From: Phenylobacterium sp.
GTDB lineage: Bacteria; Pseudomonadota; Alphaproteobacteria; Caulobacterales; Caulobacteraceae
Assembly (NCBI GenBank): GCA_017991675.1
Contig: JAGOQB010000001.1
Location: 248,001-312,000 of the forward strand
DNA: 64,000 bases
Direction of reading: 5' to 3'
The notes beneath the pieces were generated by a model that saw only the letters and a list, made by a program, of their open reading frames with translations, ran no database searches and was not told where the DNA came from. Each line of letters starts with the position of its first letter. The stretch's first letter is position 1. A program made the translations under genes and the position numbers. Below, piece after piece: positions 1 to 9,744 of the stretch.

Positions 1-767
1 GCGGTCATGTCGAGCCTGGCGCCGTTGGACTGCGCCTCGTCGAGCACCAGGCCCAGGTCCTTGCGCATCCAGTCGACCGCGAAGCCGAAGTCGAAGCGGT
101 TCTCGGCCATGGTCGTCCAGCGGTTGTCCATCTGCCAGGACTGCGCCGCGCCCTTGGAGATCGCCACCGCCACTTCCAGCGGATCGAGGCCGGCGCGCTT
201 GGCGAAATGCATGCCTTCGGCCAAGCCCTGGACGACGCCGGCGATGCAGATCTGGTTGACCATCTTGGTCAGCTGGCCCGAACCGGGCCCGCCCATCAGA
301 CGCGTGGCCTTGGCGAAGGCGGCGATCACCGGTTCGGCCCGGGCGAAAGCGGCCGGATCGCCGCCGCACATGACCGTCAACTGGCCGTTCTCGGCCCCCG
401 CCTGGCCGCCGGAGACCGGCGCGTCGACGAACCAGCGGCCGCCCTGCCCCGCCAGTTCCGCCATCTCGCGCGCCACCTTGGCCGAGGTCGTGGTGTGGTC
501 GACGATGATCCCGCCCGCCGCCATGGCCGGCAGGGCCTGGGCGACGACGCCGCGCACGTCGTCGTCGTTGCCGACGCACAGGAAGGCGATCTCCGCGCCC
601 GCCGCGGCCTCGGCCACGGTCGCGGCGGCCGCGCCGCGATGCTGGGCCGCCCAGGCCTGCGCCTTCTGCGGGCTGCGGTTGAACACCGTCACGTCGTGGC
701 CTGCCTTCGCCAGATGCCCGGCCATCGGGAAGCCCATGACGCCCAGACCCACGAACGCGACTCTCAT
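1..767 (-). CDS. NAD(P)-dependent beta-hydroxyacid dehydrogenase, C-terminus cut by window edge
   Basis: Reading back from the ATG at 767, the protein begins with a Rossmann nucleotide-binding start (VGLGVMGFPMAGHLAKAGH) and continues with DHTTTSA and DAPVSGGQAGAENG, the signatures of the 3-hydroxyisobutyrate / 2-hydroxy-3-oxopropionate (tartronate semialdehyde) reductase family. The catalytic lysine of that family is in GSGQLTKMVNQ. About 255 residues are present; the end of the all-helical C-terminal domain lies outside the window. Substrate cannot be told from sequence. It is divergent from motB, whose start is 85 bases away. No bacterial operon partner is visible on this side. Confidence 0.9.
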   Translation of the reverse strand, partial: MRVAFVGLGVMGFPMAGHLAKAGHDVTVFNRSPQKAQAWAAQHRGAAAATVAEAAAGAEIAFLCVGNDDDVRGVVAQALPAMAAGGIIVDHTTTSAKVAREMAELAGQGGRWFVDAPVSGGQAGAENGQLTVMCGGDPAAFARAEPVIAAFAKATRLMGGPGSGQLTKMVNQICIAGVVQGLAEGMHFAKRAGLDPLEVAVAISKGAAQSWQMDNRWTTMAENRFDFGFAVDWMRKDLGLVLDEAQSNGARLDMT

Positions 768-851
768 TCCGACTTCCTTCTTAAGCTCAACGCCATCTTA
801 ACGGCTCCCGCGCAACTTGCCGGGGAATCAAGGCGACCGAGGTAGAACACC

Positions 852-1757
852 ATGGCGATGGGCGAAGCGCCTATCTTGATCAAGAAGGTCAAGAAGGGCC
901 ACGGGCACGCTCACCACGGCGGCGCCTGGAAGGTGGCCTATGCCGACTTCGTGACGGCGATGATGGCCTTCTTCCTTCTGATGTGGCTGATCAACACCAC
1001 GAGCCCGGAGCAGAAGCGCGGCATCGCCGACTATTTCGCGCCGGCCAGCGTGTCGGAAAGCACCTCGGGCTCTGGCGGCATCCTCGGCGGCACCGCCTTG
1101 GGCGACGACGGAGCCATGGCCGCCGGATCGCAGTCGATGGTCGAGGAAATGGCGCCTGAATCGCGCAACCCGAACGACGGCACCCAGACCGACGCGGCCA
1201 AGGAGATGGCCCGCGAAGCCTCGACCGAAGCCCTGCGTGAAGCGGTGCTGCAACGCGAGCAGGCGGCCTTCGCCTCTGCCGCGCAGTCGCTGCGCCAGGC
1301 GCTGCAGGACATGCCCGAGCTGGCCGAGCTGTCGAAGAACATCCTGATCGACGTGACGCCCGAGGGCCTGCGCATCCAGCTGGTCGACCAGGAAGGCCGC
1401 TCGATGTTCGCCAACGGCCGCGCCGAACCCAACGACCGCGCCAAGCTGCTGCTGCGCGCCGTCGCCCGCGTCATCAACCAGCTGCCCAACCGCATCAGCG
1501 TGTCAGGGCACACCAGCATGTCGCCCAACGGCGTGAAGGCCGACGGCGACTGGCAGCTGTCGGCCGGCCGCGCCGACGCCTCACGCCGAGTGCTGCAGGC
1601 CTCAGGGGTCGACCCGGATCGCGTCTATCAGGTTTCCGGCAAGGCCAACTCCGAACCGCTGTATCCTGACGATCCGACCCTGGCCGGTAACCGGCGGATC
1701 GCCATCGTGCTGTTGCGCGAGGCGCCGGTCCTGCCGCCGGATCATGGTCTGCAATGA
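852..1757 (+). CDS. motB: Flagellar motor stator protein MotB
   Basis: MotB anchors the stator to peptidoglycan and, with MotA, conducts ions that drive the flagellar motor. The 301-residue protein has a basic N-terminus, one membrane segment (about residues 29-48) preceded by the essential aspartate in YADFVTAMMAFF (Asp32), and a C-terminal OmpA-like peptidoglycan-binding domain from about 165 on with SGHTSM and SAGRADASRRVL. Length and architecture are normal for the family. motA is not adjacent in this window; the next gene downstream (bpt) is unrelated to motility. The ATG at 852 is followed by the usual Ile-Lys-Lys-Val-Lys-Lys stretch, so the start is secure. Confidence 0.96.
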   Translation: MAMGEAPILIKKVKKGHGHAHHGGAWKVAYADFVTAMMAFFLLMWLINTTSPEQKRGIADYFAPASVSESTSGSGGILGGTALGDDGAMAAGSQSMVEEMAPESRNPNDGTQTDAAKEMAREASTEALREAVLQREQAAFASAAQSLRQALQDMPELAELSKNILIDVTPEGLRIQLVDQEGRSMFANGRAEPNDRAKLLLRAVARVINQLPNRISVSGHTSMSPNGVKADGDWQLSAGRADASRRVLQASGVDPDRVYQVSGKANSEPLYPDDPTLAGNRRIAIVLLREAPVLPPDHGLQ

Positions 1758-1845
1758 GGCGTTCGCATCACTGACGCATGGGACCTTGCGCCCGAGCTTC
1801 CCATGACGCCTAATCGGTCCAGGCGCACTGTTTCGAGAGCGGTCC

Positions 1846-2610
1846 GTGACGCAGCACTTTCCGACGCGACAGCTCAGGTTCTTTCTGACGGCGCCTAGTC
1901 CGTGCCCTTACCTGCCGGACCGCCACGAGCGGAAAGTCTTTGCGCACCTGCCGCTGTCGGACGGCGCCAGCGTCAATGACAGCCTGACCCAGGTCGGCTT
2001 CCGACGCTCGCAGAACATCGCCTACCGCCCGGCCTGCGAAAGCTGCTCGGCCTGCGTGTCGGCCCGAATCCCTGCCCGCGAATACGCCTTCTCGCGGTCA
2101 GAGCGCCGGGCCCTGGCCCGCAACGACGACCTTGAGCGCCACCTGGTCGAGGCCGAAGCGACCATGGAGCAGTTCGACCTGCTCCGTCGCTACCTGACTA
2201 CCCGTCATGCCGACGGCGGCATGGCCGAGATGACCTGGCCCGACTATGTCGCCATGGTCGAGGACACCGCCGTCCGCACCCACATCATCGAGTACCGACT
2301 GCGCTCGAACGACGGCGGTCCCGGCGACCTGATCGCCTGCGCCCTGGTCGACCTGATGAACGACGGCCTCAGCCTGGTCTATTCGTTCTACGACCCTGCG
2401 CTCACGCGGCGGAGCCTGGGCTCGTTCATGATCCTGGACCACGTCGTCCAGGCCAAGCTGACGCAGATCCCCTACGTCTATTTAGGCTATTGGGTCCGGG
2501 GCTCGGAGAAGATGGACTACAAGGTCCGCTTCTCGCCGATCGAACTGCTGCGCCCGGAAGGCTGGTCGCTGATGTCGGCCCGCGACCGGGTCCGGCCGAC
2601 GGAGGCCTGA
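1846..2610 (+). CDS. bpt: Aspartate/glutamate leucyltransferase (Bpt/Ate family)
   Basis: This enzyme transfers an amino acid (leucine in the bacterial Bpt class) from aminoacyl-tRNA to N-terminal Asp or Glu, marking proteins for ClpAP in the N-degron pathway. The 254-residue sequence has the family N-terminus with Cys20 in SPCPYLPDR and a cysteine cluster at 64, 67 and 70 (ACESCSACVS), followed by R(I)P-type and FSRSERR motifs, and the C-terminal GNAT-like part with LGSFMILDHV and YVYLGYWV. Length is typical. It is called Bpt rather than arginyl Ate because bacterial members mostly carry leucine, but sequence alone does not settle the amino acid. Confidence 0.93.
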   Translation: MTQHFPTRQLRFFLTAPSPCPYLPDRHERKVFAHLPLSDGASVNDSLTQVGFRRSQNIAYRPACESCSACVSARIPAREYAFSRSERRALARNDDLERHLVEAEATMEQFDLLRRYLTTRHADGGMAEMTWPDYVAMVEDTAVRTHIIEYRLRSNDGGPGDLIACALVDLMNDGLSLVYSFYDPALTRRSLGSFMILDHVVQAKLTQIPYVYLGYWVRGSEKMDYKVRFSPIELLRPEGWSLMSARDRVRPTEA

Positions 2611-2634
2611 GGCCCCCGTCGCCGCGCCTCGCCG

Positions 2635-4989
2635 TTACTGACGAGCCATCGCCACCTTCAGCCGCTCTTCGGCCGTCACCAGGTGGTCGTGATCGTCGCC
2701 CTTGAGGTCGATCTGCACCCACTCGATCTTGCCGCTGAAGCTGTTGCCCTTGACGCCGTACTCGTGGGACGCCGGCGAACCAGTGTCGCAGCCGACATCA
2801 CATGCCTCGTCCGCCGAATAGGCCATCGGCTGGGTCTTCTCGACCCGTCCCTTGCCGGCCGGCTTGCCATCGTAGAACAAGCTGACGTCGCCGCCCTTGG
2901 CCAAGCCGCCGCCGTCGTACTTGAACTCCATGCGGACCTGATGGTCGCCCGCCGTGATCGCAGCGTCGGCGCTGACGATGTAGTACTCGATACCGAAGAA
3001 GTTGAAGCAGTACTTCAGCTTGCCGTCCTTGAAGTAGAGCGACCAGCCGCCGGCCTCGCCGCCCTGGGTGATGATCACGCCCTCGGCGCCGCCGGCCGGG
3101 ACCGTGATCTGGGCGGTCACCGCATAGGACTTGTTCTTGAGGGTGAGAACGCACGCCTCCGAAACCCGCATCCCGGGGAACAGCAATTGGCTCTCGCCGG
3201 TGATCACCTGCGGGCGGCCGGCGATGTCGGGATTGATCCGTTCGAAGCCGCGGTCGTCCAGCGGCACGACGTTGTACTTGGTCGCCTCGATCAGCCACAG
3301 CCGCTGCAGATCGGCGAGCTTCTTCGGCTCCTTGGCGGCCAGATTGTTGGACTGGGTCCAGTCGTCGGGTCCGTAGAGCTCCCAAACATCTTCGTCGAAC
3401 GGCGGCGGCGTGTCGGCCTTCCAAGGCGTCCGGTGGCGAGTGCAGGCCGTCCAGCCCTTATGATAGATGCCGCGGTTCCCCATGATCTCGAAGTACTGGA
3501 CGGTGTGGTTCTCCTCCGCCTTCGGATCGGCGAACGTCGAGACCATGCTGGCGCCCTCGAACGGCGCCTGGGCGATGGAGTTGACGATAGTCGGCTCGGG
3601 CAGGCCGCAGACTTCCAGGATCGTCTTGGAGACGTCGATCACGTGATGGAACTGATCGCGAGTCTCGCCCTTGGCTTTGATCGCCCGCGGCCAGTGGACG
3701 ATCGTCCCGTTGCGGGTGCCGCCCCAGTGCGAGGCGATCTGTTTGGTCCACTGGTAGGGCGTGCACAGCGCATGCGCCCAGCCGACCGCGTAATGGTTGT
3801 AGGCCTTGGGCGTGCCGAAATCAGCGATCTTGCTGAGCAGGAATTCCGGCGTCTCGATTCCCGGCAGACCGTTCAGCGTGCACATCTCGTTGAAACAGCC
3901 GTTGATCGTGCCTTCGGCCGAGGCGCCGTTGTCGCCGATGATCAGATAGATCAGCGTGTCGTCCATGACCCCCAGGTCGTTGATCGCGTCGATCACCCGG
4001 CCGATCTCGTGGTCGGTCTGCTCCATGAAGCCGGCATAGATCTCCATCTGGCGGGCGAGCACGGGCTTGAGGTCGGCCGGCATGTCGTCCCAGGCCGGAA
4101 TCTCTTCATGTCGCGTGGTCAGTTGCGCATCCTTGCCGATCACGCCGAGCTTCTTCTGGCGGGCGAAGGTCTCATCGCGCAGCTTGTCCCAGCCGCCGTC
4201 GAACTTGCCCTTGTACTTGTCCGACCACGCTTCGGGCACGTGGTGCGGCGCGTGGGTGGCGCCCGGGGCGTAGTAGACGAAGAACGGCTTGTCCGGCATC
4301 AGCACCTTCTGCTGGCGGATCCAGGTGATCGCGCGATCCGCCAGGTCCTCGTTGAGGGTGTAGCCCTCCTCCGGCGTCTTCGGCGGCTCGACCGCCTTCG
4401 TGCCCTCGTAGAGGCCCGGATAGTACTGGTTCGCCTCGCCGCCGACAAAGCCGTAGAAGTGCTCGAAGCCCGAGCCGGTCGGCCACTGGGTGAACGGCCC
4501 CATCGGCGAGACTTCCCAGATCGGCACCTCGTGGCACTTGCCGAACTGGGCCGTCGAGAAGCCGTTGAGCTTCAGGATTTCCGCCAACGGCGCCTTGTCC
4601 TTCGGACGCACGCCGCTGTTGCCCGGCGCCGACGTGCCCATCTCGGTGATCGCGCCCATACCGACCGAGTGGTGGTTGCGGCCGGTCAGCAACGCCTGGC
4701 GCGTGGGCGAGCACAGGGCCGTGGTGTGGAAGCGGATGTACTTCAGCCCGCCGCCGGCCAGCTTCTCGAAATTCGGCGTGTGACAGGGACCGCCGAACAC
4801 CGACGAGGAGCCGAAACCGGCGTCGTCGACCAGGAAGATCACCACGTTGGGGGCCTGCTTGGGCGGCCGCAGCGCCTTGATCGGCGGGTACTCGGTGTCG
4901 GGATCCTTGGCGTCGTAAGTCGTCAGGCCGACGTGCTTGGCATCCGGAATGGGCAGGATGGTGCGATTCAGTTGGTCGTCGGCGGACAT
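2635..4989 (-). CDS. Large type I sulfatase (arylsulfatase)
   Basis: Type I sulfatases hydrolyse sulfate esters with a formylglycine made from the cysteine of C-x-P-x-R. Here the motif is ALCSPTRQALLTGR about 95 residues in, preceded by metal ligands in FLVDDAGFG and followed by GKCHE, PGATHAPHH and the second metal site IIGDNGAS. At about 784 residues it is of the long arylsulfatase class whose C-terminal 200 residues form a separate beta-rich domain. I chose the ATG at 4989, which has GGAG 9 bases upstream, over an in-frame GTG at 5025. There is no signal peptide, so it is predicted to be cytoplasmic. No formylglycine-generating enzyme gene is nearby. Confidence 0.92.
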   Translation of the reverse strand: MSADDQLNRTILPIPDAKHVGLTTYDAKDPDTEYPPIKALRPPKQAPNVVIFLVDDAGFGSSSVFGGPCHTPNFEKLAGGGLKYIRFHTTALCSPTRQALLTGRNHHSVGMGAITEMGTSAPGNSGVRPKDKAPLAEILKLNGFSTAQFGKCHEVPIWEVSPMGPFTQWPTGSGFEHFYGFVGGEANQYYPGLYEGTKAVEPPKTPEEGYTLNEDLADRAITWIRQQKVLMPDKPFFVYYAPGATHAPHHVPEAWSDKYKGKFDGGWDKLRDETFARQKKLGVIGKDAQLTTRHEEIPAWDDMPADLKPVLARQMEIYAGFMEQTDHEIGRVIDAINDLGVMDDTLIYLIIGDNGASAEGTINGCFNEMCTLNGLPGIETPEFLLSKIADFGTPKAYNHYAVGWAHALCTPYQWTKQIASHWGGTRNGTIVHWPRAIKAKGETRDQFHHVIDVSKTILEVCGLPEPTIVNSIAQAPFEGASMVSTFADPKAEENHTVQYFEIMGNRGIYHKGWTACTRHRTPWKADTPPPFDEDVWELYGPDDWTQSNNLAAKEPKKLADLQRLWLIEATKYNVVPLDDRGFERINPDIAGRPQVITGESQLLFPGMRVSEACVLTLKNKSYAVTAQITVPAGGAEGVIITQGGEAGGWSLYFKDGKLKYCFNFFGIEYYIVSADAAITAGDHQVRMEFKYDGGGLAKGGDVSLFYDGKPAGKGRVEKTQPMAYSADEACDVGCDTGSPASHEYGVKGNSFSGKIEWVQIDLKGDDHDHLVTAEERLKVAMARQ

Positions 4990-5206
4990 GGCGCGAAACT
5001 CCGGCTGAGGGGCTATGATCCTCACCCATGCGTCACCGCCTGAGCCTCAGGCCTTCACCTGAGAACGTCTGCATATTGGCCCCTGCGCTGGCTGTTTCGC
5101 CCACATTTTCGGCCAATCATCCCCAGGCCGCCCCCTCGCCTGCGTCGACCCCGCGCCAGCATCTTGGTAAATTGAGCTTCTGTTTCAGTTGCCTGGACCC
5201 TGGCGC

Positions 5207-5878
5207 ATGACGCGGCAATTACGCCTGAGGCTCCGGCGCCCAGCCTCCTACGCTCGCGAAGACCTGGTTCGCGGCCCCTCCAACGCCCAGGCCATCGCCA
5301 CGCTGGACGCCTGGCCGGCCTGGCCTGGCGGCGCGCTGGCGCTGTTCGGCCCCGCGGGCGCCGGCAAGACGCACCTGGCGCGCGAGTGGGCGCAGCGCGT
5401 CGGCGCGCTGGTGATGGACCGTGTGGTCCCGGACGTCGCCTCGGCCGTCGGCCGCCCGGTGCTGCTTGAGGACGTCGACCAAGGCGTCGATGACGAGGCG
5501 CTGTTCCACCTGATCAACATGGCCGGCCGGGACGGCGCCGGCCTGCTGCTGACCGCGCGCGCGGCTCCGACGGCGTGGCGCGTCGAGCTCCCCGACCTGC
5601 GCTCGCGCCTCAACGCGCTGTTCGTCGCCGAAATCGAGGAACCCGACGATGAAGTGCTGGAGGGCGTGCTAAGAAAATTCTTCCGCGAGCGGAGCATTCG
5701 CCCGCCCAAGGAGGTTTATCCATATCTGCTGCGCCGCATGGAACGGTCGATCCCGTGCGCGCGCGAAATCGTGAGGCGGCTGGATGAAGCCGCCGATGAT
5801 GAACAGCGCCCCATTTCGCGCCTGCTTGCACGACAGATTCTTGAAGATGATATGGAGAATCTTGACCTTTTCGAGTGA
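5207..5878 (+). CDS. hdaA: DnaA regulatory inactivator HdaA
   Basis: HdaA is a DnaA-related AAA+ protein that, with the DNA polymerase sliding clamp, promotes ATP hydrolysis by DnaA and so prevents re-initiation. The 223-residue product starts MTRQLRLRLRR; QLRLRL close to the N-terminus resembles the clamp-binding hexapeptide of Hda proteins. Walker A is GPAGAGKT (residues 48-55) and the Walker B region is VLLEDVD. There is no DNA-binding domain IV, which separates it from DnaA. The ATG at 5207 puts the clamp motif at the very start; an in-frame upstream codon at 5189 would only add six residues. ppk follows 39 bases downstream on the same strand, an arrangement familiar in Caulobacter. Confidence 0.9.
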   Translation: MTRQLRLRLRRPASYAREDLVRGPSNAQAIATLDAWPAWPGGALALFGPAGAGKTHLAREWAQRVGALVMDRVVPDVASAVGRPVLLEDVDQGVDDEALFHLINMAGRDGAGLLLTARAAPTAWRVELPDLRSRLNALFVAEIEEPDDEVLEGVLRKFFRERSIRPPKEVYPYLLRRMERSIPCAREIVRRLDEAADDEQRPISRLLARQILEDDMENLDLFE

Positions 5879-5917
5879 TGACTTGCCGGACCCGAGCGGC
5901 TGGTCCAGAACCAGCCC

Positions 5918-8137
5918 ATGTCTACGGAAGCGCCCTCGATGACTTATGCCGCCCCCTCGCCGCGGCCGGCCGACGCCAGCCCGCTGGCCCTCGATCAGGA
6001 GCTGTTCGACTCCCCCGACCGCTTCTTCAATCGCGAACTGTCCTGGCTGGCCTTCAACGAGCGCGTGCTCGACGAGAGCAAGAACCCGCGCCACCCGCTG
6101 CTCGAGCGGCTGCGGTTCCTGTCGATCTCGGCCAACAACCTCGACGAATTCTACATGGTGCGCGTGGCCGGCCTGAAGGCCCAGGCCCGCGAGGGCGTCC
6201 GCGCAGTCAGCCAGGACGGCCTCACCGCCGCCGAGCAGTTGGTGCGGGTCAACGCCGAAGCCGCCAACCTCATGGCCGATCAGCAATCGCAGTGGCGCCG
6301 GCTGCGCGAGGAACTGGCCAGCGAAGGCCTGACCGTGGCTATGGCTGACGACGTCACGCCGGCGGAGAAGCAAGCGCTGGAAGGCATCTTTCTTTCGCGT
6401 GTGTTTCCGGTCCTGACGCCGCTGGCGATCGACCCGGCACATCCCTTCCCCTTCATCCCGAACCTGGCCTTCTCGATCGTGCTCAAGCTGAAGGGCAAGT
6501 CGGACGGGCGCATGCTCTACGCGCTGGTGCCGATCCCCGCGCAGGTCGCCCGCTTCTGGGAACTGCCCGCCGCCCCCAGCCGCCGCAAGCGGCCCGAGCG
6601 CCGATCCATCAGCCTTGAAAGCCTGACCGCGCTCTTCCTCGACCGCCTGTTCCCAGACAGCGACATCGAAGCCCTGGGCGTCATCCGGCTGATCCGCGAC
6701 AGCGACGTGGAAATCGAAGAAGAGGCCGAGGACCTGGTGCGCGAGTTCGAAGTCCGGCTCAAGCAGCGCCGGCTCGGCTCGGTGGTGCGCGTCGAGATCG
6801 AAGCCACCATGCCCCAGGACCTGCGGGCGTTCATCGTCGAGAACCTGCACGCCAAGGAAGAGGACATCATCCTCATCGACGGCCTGTTGGGCCTGGACGA
6901 GCTTTCGCAGCTGATCCCCTCGAACCGCCCGGACCTCAAGTTCAAGCCGTTCGAGGCGCGGTTCCCCGAGCGGATCCGCGACTATGGCGGCGACTGCTTC
7001 GCCGCCATCCGCGCCAAGGACATCCTGGTCCACCACCCGTTCGAGAGCTTCGACGTGGTGATCCAGTTCATCCGCCAGGCCGCCCGCGATCCCAACGTCC
7101 TGGCGATCAAGCAGACCCTGTACCGGACCTCGTCCGACAGCCCGGTCGTCGCGGCGCTGATCGAGGCCGCCGAGAACGGCAAGAACGTCACCGCCCTGGT
7201 CGAGATCAAGGCCCGCTTCGACGAGGAAGCCAACCTCAAGTGGGCGCGCGACCTGGAGCGCGCCGGCGTGCACGTCGTCTTCGGCTTCGTGGAGTACAAG
7301 ACCCACGCCAAGCTCTCGATGGTCGTGCGCAAGGAAGGCGACCAGCTGCGCACCTACTGCCACTTCGGGACCGGCAACTATCACCCGGTCACCGCGCGCA
7401 TCTATACCGACCTGTCGCTGTTCACCTGCGATCCGGCGCTGGGCCGCGACAGCGCCAAGGTGTTCAACTTCATCACCGGCTACGCCCGCCCCGAGCACCT
7501 GGAAAAGCTGTCGCCCTCGCCGCTGACCATGAAGGCCGACCTGCTGACCTTCATCATGCGCGAGGTGCAGAACGCCCGCGCCGGCAAGCCCGCCGGCATC
7601 TGGGCCAAGCTGAATTCGCTGGTCGACCCGGTGATCATCGACGCCCTCTACGAGGCGAGCCAGGCCGGGGTGGCCATCGACCTGGTGATCCGCGGCATCT
7701 GTTGCCTGCGCCCGGGCGTTCCTGGCCTTTCCGAGAACATCCGGGTGAAGTCGATTGTCGGACGCTTCCTGGAACACGCCCGGATCGTCGCCTTCGCCAA
7801 TGGCGCAGCGATGCCCTCGGCCGAGAACCGGGTGTTCATCTCGTCGGCCGACTGGATGCCCCGCAACCTCGATCGGCGGGTGGAGTGCCTGACGCCTGTC
7901 GAGAACCCGACGGTCCACCAGCAGGTGCTGCAGCAAATCATGGTGGCCAATCTGAAGGATGAAGCGCAAAGCTGGACGCTCGACGCGGACGGCCGCTATA
8001 CCCGGGACCCATCATGGGACCACCCGGGCGCCTTCTCCGCGCACGAGTACTTCATGACCAATCCCAGCCTGTCGGGCCGGGGGCAGAAGGTGAAGGACAT
8101 GCCGCGCGCGATTGATCATGTGGCCCCGCGCGGATAG
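5918..8137 (+). CDS. ppk: Polyphosphate kinase 1
   Basis: PPK1 reversibly polymerises the terminal phosphate of ATP into inorganic polyphosphate. The 739-residue protein shows the N-terminal [16 protein letters not shown] block, [16 protein letters not shown], and the catalytic PLD-like half with the two conserved histidines: His463 in [15 protein letters not shown] (autophosphorylated) and His620 in [19 protein letters not shown] and the [16 protein letters not shown] end block are intact. A proline- and alanine-rich extension of about 30 residues precedes the first motif. ppx overlaps its 3' end, so synthesis and breakdown of polyphosphate are translated from one message, with hdaA upstream. 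Confidence 0.97.
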   Translation: MSTEAPSMTYAAPSPRPADASPLALDQELFDSPDRFFNRELSWLAFNERVLDESKNPRHPLLERLRFLSISANNLDEFYMVRVAGLKAQAREGVRAVSQDGLTAAEQLVRVNAEAANLMADQQSQWRRLREELASEGLTVAMADDVTPAEKQALEGIFLSRVFPVLTPLAIDPAHPFPFIPNLAFSIVLKLKGKSDGRMLYALVPIPAQVARFWELPAAPSRRKRPERRSISLESLTALFLDRLFPDSDIEALGVIRLIRDSDVEIEEEAEDLVREFEVRLKQRRLGSVVRVEIEATMPQDLRAFIVENLHAKEEDIILIDGLLGLDELSQLIPSNRPDLKFKPFEARFPERIRDYGGDCFAAIRAKDILVHHPFESFDVVIQFIRQAARDPNVLAIKQTLYRTSSDSPVVAALIEAAENGKNVTALVEIKARFDEEANLKWARDLERAGVHVVFGFVEYKTHAKLSMVVRKEGDQLRTYCHFGTGNYHPVTARIYTDLSLFTCDPALGRDSAKVFNFITGYARPEHLEKLSPSPLTMKADLLTFIMREVQNARAGKPAGIWAKLNSLVDPVIIDALYEASQAGVAIDLVIRGICCLRPGVPGLSENIRVKSIVGRFLEHARIVAFANGAAMPSAENRVFISSADWMPRNLDRRVECLTPVENPTVHQQVLQQIMVANLKDEAQSWTLDADGRYTRDPSWDHPGAFSAHEYFMTNPSLSGRGQKVKDMPRAIDHVAPRG

Positions 8138-9653
8138 CCGGGCTTTCCAAGGCGACCCTGGGGCTGACGTGTTTCAGGATCCGAGTTCACGCCAGACCGC
8201 CGTCATCGACGTCGGCTCCAATTCCGTGCGCCTGGTCATCTACCGCCTGGAGGGGCGGGCGATCTGGACCGTCTTCAACGAAAAAGCCCTCGCCGGACTT
8301 GGCCGCGACCTGCCCGCCACCGGCCGACTGTCGCCGGAAGGCGTCGAGACCGCGATGGTCGCGCTGCGCCGGTTTCGGGCCGCGCTGAGCGGCTGGAACC
8401 GCGCCGACATCTTCGCGGTGGCGACCGCGGCCGTTCGTGAAGCCTCGGACGGCCCGGCTTTCCTGGCCCGGGTCGAGATGGAGACCGGCCTGCGGCTGCG
8501 GGTGGTTTCCGGTGCAGAGGAGGCGCGCTACGCCGCGCTCGGCGTCGTCGCCGGCCAGCCGGACGCCGCCGGGGTCGTCGGCGACCTCGGCGGCTCAAGC
8601 CTCGAACTCGTCCATCTGGATCCCGCTGCGCCCCGCGACGGGATCACCCTGCCGCTGGGCCCGTTCGCGCTCGGCGCGCCCCGTCCGCTGGACCTCGACA
8701 AGGTCCGCAGGATCATCGACCAGCGGATCGACGGCGCTGGCCTGGCTTTCCGCTCCCGCGAATTCCATGCCGTCGGCGGCGCCTGGCGGAACCTGGCGCT
8801 CCTGCACATGGAGATGGCCGACTACCCGCTGCGCGTCGCCCACCAGTACGAGATGAACCGTTCCGACGCCGTCGACGTCGCCCGCTTCGTCGCCCGACAA
8901 TCCAAGGGCAGCCTGGAGCGGATGCAGGGGCTGTCCAAGAAACGCTTCGACACCCTGCCCTATTCGGCCCTGGTCCTCGACGCCCTGATCGAGCGCCTCG
9001 GCATCGAACGCATCGTGATTTCGGCCTACGGCCTGCGCGAGGGCCTGCTGCTCGAGGCCATGCCGCCGGAGGAAGCCGCGCGCGACCCGCTGATCGAGGG
9101 CTGCGAGGCGCTGACCACGGTGCGCGGCCTTTCGGCGGACCTCGGCGCGGCGCTTCATCGATGGCTGCAGCCGGCGTTCGCACAGCTGCCCCCCGTGTTC
9201 GGCGCCCGCGAGCCGACCCTGATCGCCGCGGCCTGCCGGCTGGCCGACCTCGGCGCCCGGCTGCACCCCGACCATCGCGGCGAGCTGGCCTTCGAGCAGG
9301 TTCTGCGCGCGCCGATCGCCGGCATGAACCACCCTGAGCGGGCCTTCCTCGCCAGCGCCGCCTTTGCACGGCATTCGTCGGCGCCCAGCACGCCCGATCC
9401 GCAGACCGTCGCCAAGGTGCTGTCGACCGAACGCCGTCAGCGGGCCCGCGCGCTCGGCTCGGCGATCCGCCTGGGCTGCGACCTCTCGGGCCGCAACGCC
9501 AGCCTGCTGCCGCACTCGACCCTGACGATCGACGGCGACCGGTTGGTGCTTTCGGCCCAGGAAGGCTGGGGCGACATGCTGCTCGGCGAGCAGACGACCA
9601 AGCGCGCGCAGGCGTTGGCCCAGGCCCTGCGGTTGAAGCTGCAGGTCGGCTGA
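8118..9653 (+). CDS. ppx: Exopolyphosphatase / guanosine pentaphosphate phosphatase (Ppx/GppA family)
   Basis: The protein degrades polyphosphate from its ends and may also hydrolyse pppGpp. It has the ASKHA-fold phosphate 1 loop ([15 protein letters not shown]), [11 protein letters not shown], the phosphate 2 loop ([10 protein letters not shown]) and the ppx C-terminal helical part. Length (about 511 residues) is normal. The start is uncertain: the ATG at 8118 overlaps ppk by 20 bases, while a GTG at 8169 (after the ppk stop) begins just before the first motif and has only a weak G-run upstream. Either start leaves the domains whole. Overlap with ppk implies translational coupling. Confidence 0.93.
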   Translation: MWPRADSRAFQGDPGADVFQDPSSRQTAVIDVGSNSVRLVIYRLEGRAIWTVFNEKALAGLGRDLPATGRLSPEGVETAMVALRRFRAALSGWNRADIFAVATAAVREASDGPAFLARVEMETGLRLRVVSGAEEARYAALGVVAGQPDAAGVVGDLGGSSLELVHLDPAAPRDGITLPLGPFALGAPRPLDLDKVRRIIDQRIDGAGLAFRSREFHAVGGAWRNLALLHMEMADYPLRVAHQYEMNRSDAVDVARFVARQSKGSLERMQGLSKKRFDTLPYSALVLDALIERLGIERIVISAYGLREGLLLEAMPPEEAARDPLIEGCEALTTVRGLSADLGAALHRWLQPAFAQLPPVFGAREPTLIAAACRLADLGARLHPDHRGELAFEQVLRAPIAGMNHPERAFLASAAFARHSSAPSTPDPQTVAKVLSTERRQRARALGSAIRLGCDLSGRNASLLPHSTLTIDGDRLVLSAQEGWGDMLLGEQTTKRAQALAQALRLKLQVG

Positions 9654-9670
9654 CGCCGTTCGACACCAAG

Positions 9671-9688
9671 CTGTCATCGACGCGTCAC
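9671..9688 (+). promoter_or_regulatory. Pho box (PhoB-binding site) upstream of alkaline phosphatase
   Basis: CTGTCAT at 9671-9677, four bases, then GCGTCAC at 9682-9688 match the PhoB direct-repeat consensus (CTGTCAT, 4-base A/T spacer, CTGTCAC) with all seven bases in the first repeat and five in the second; the spacer is not A/T-rich. A third weaker copy, CTGTAGC at 9693-9699, keeps the 11-base period. The site is 57 bases before the alkaline phosphatase start, a usual place for PhoB activation. Confidence 0.6.
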
Positions 9689-9744
9689 GCCGCTGTAGCC
9701 AATCACCACCAAGAGGACGCCCATCGGTATGGAGGGCGTGAACC

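Noticed and set aside
2683-5043. Plus-strand frame of 786 codons opposite the sulfatase
   Set aside because: The sulfatase frame has a complete catalytic motif set; this one does not resemble a protein.
5669-7969. Minus-strand frame of 766 codons opposite ppk
   Set aside because: The ppk frame has all catalytic motifs; the opposite frame is low-complexity and unstructured.
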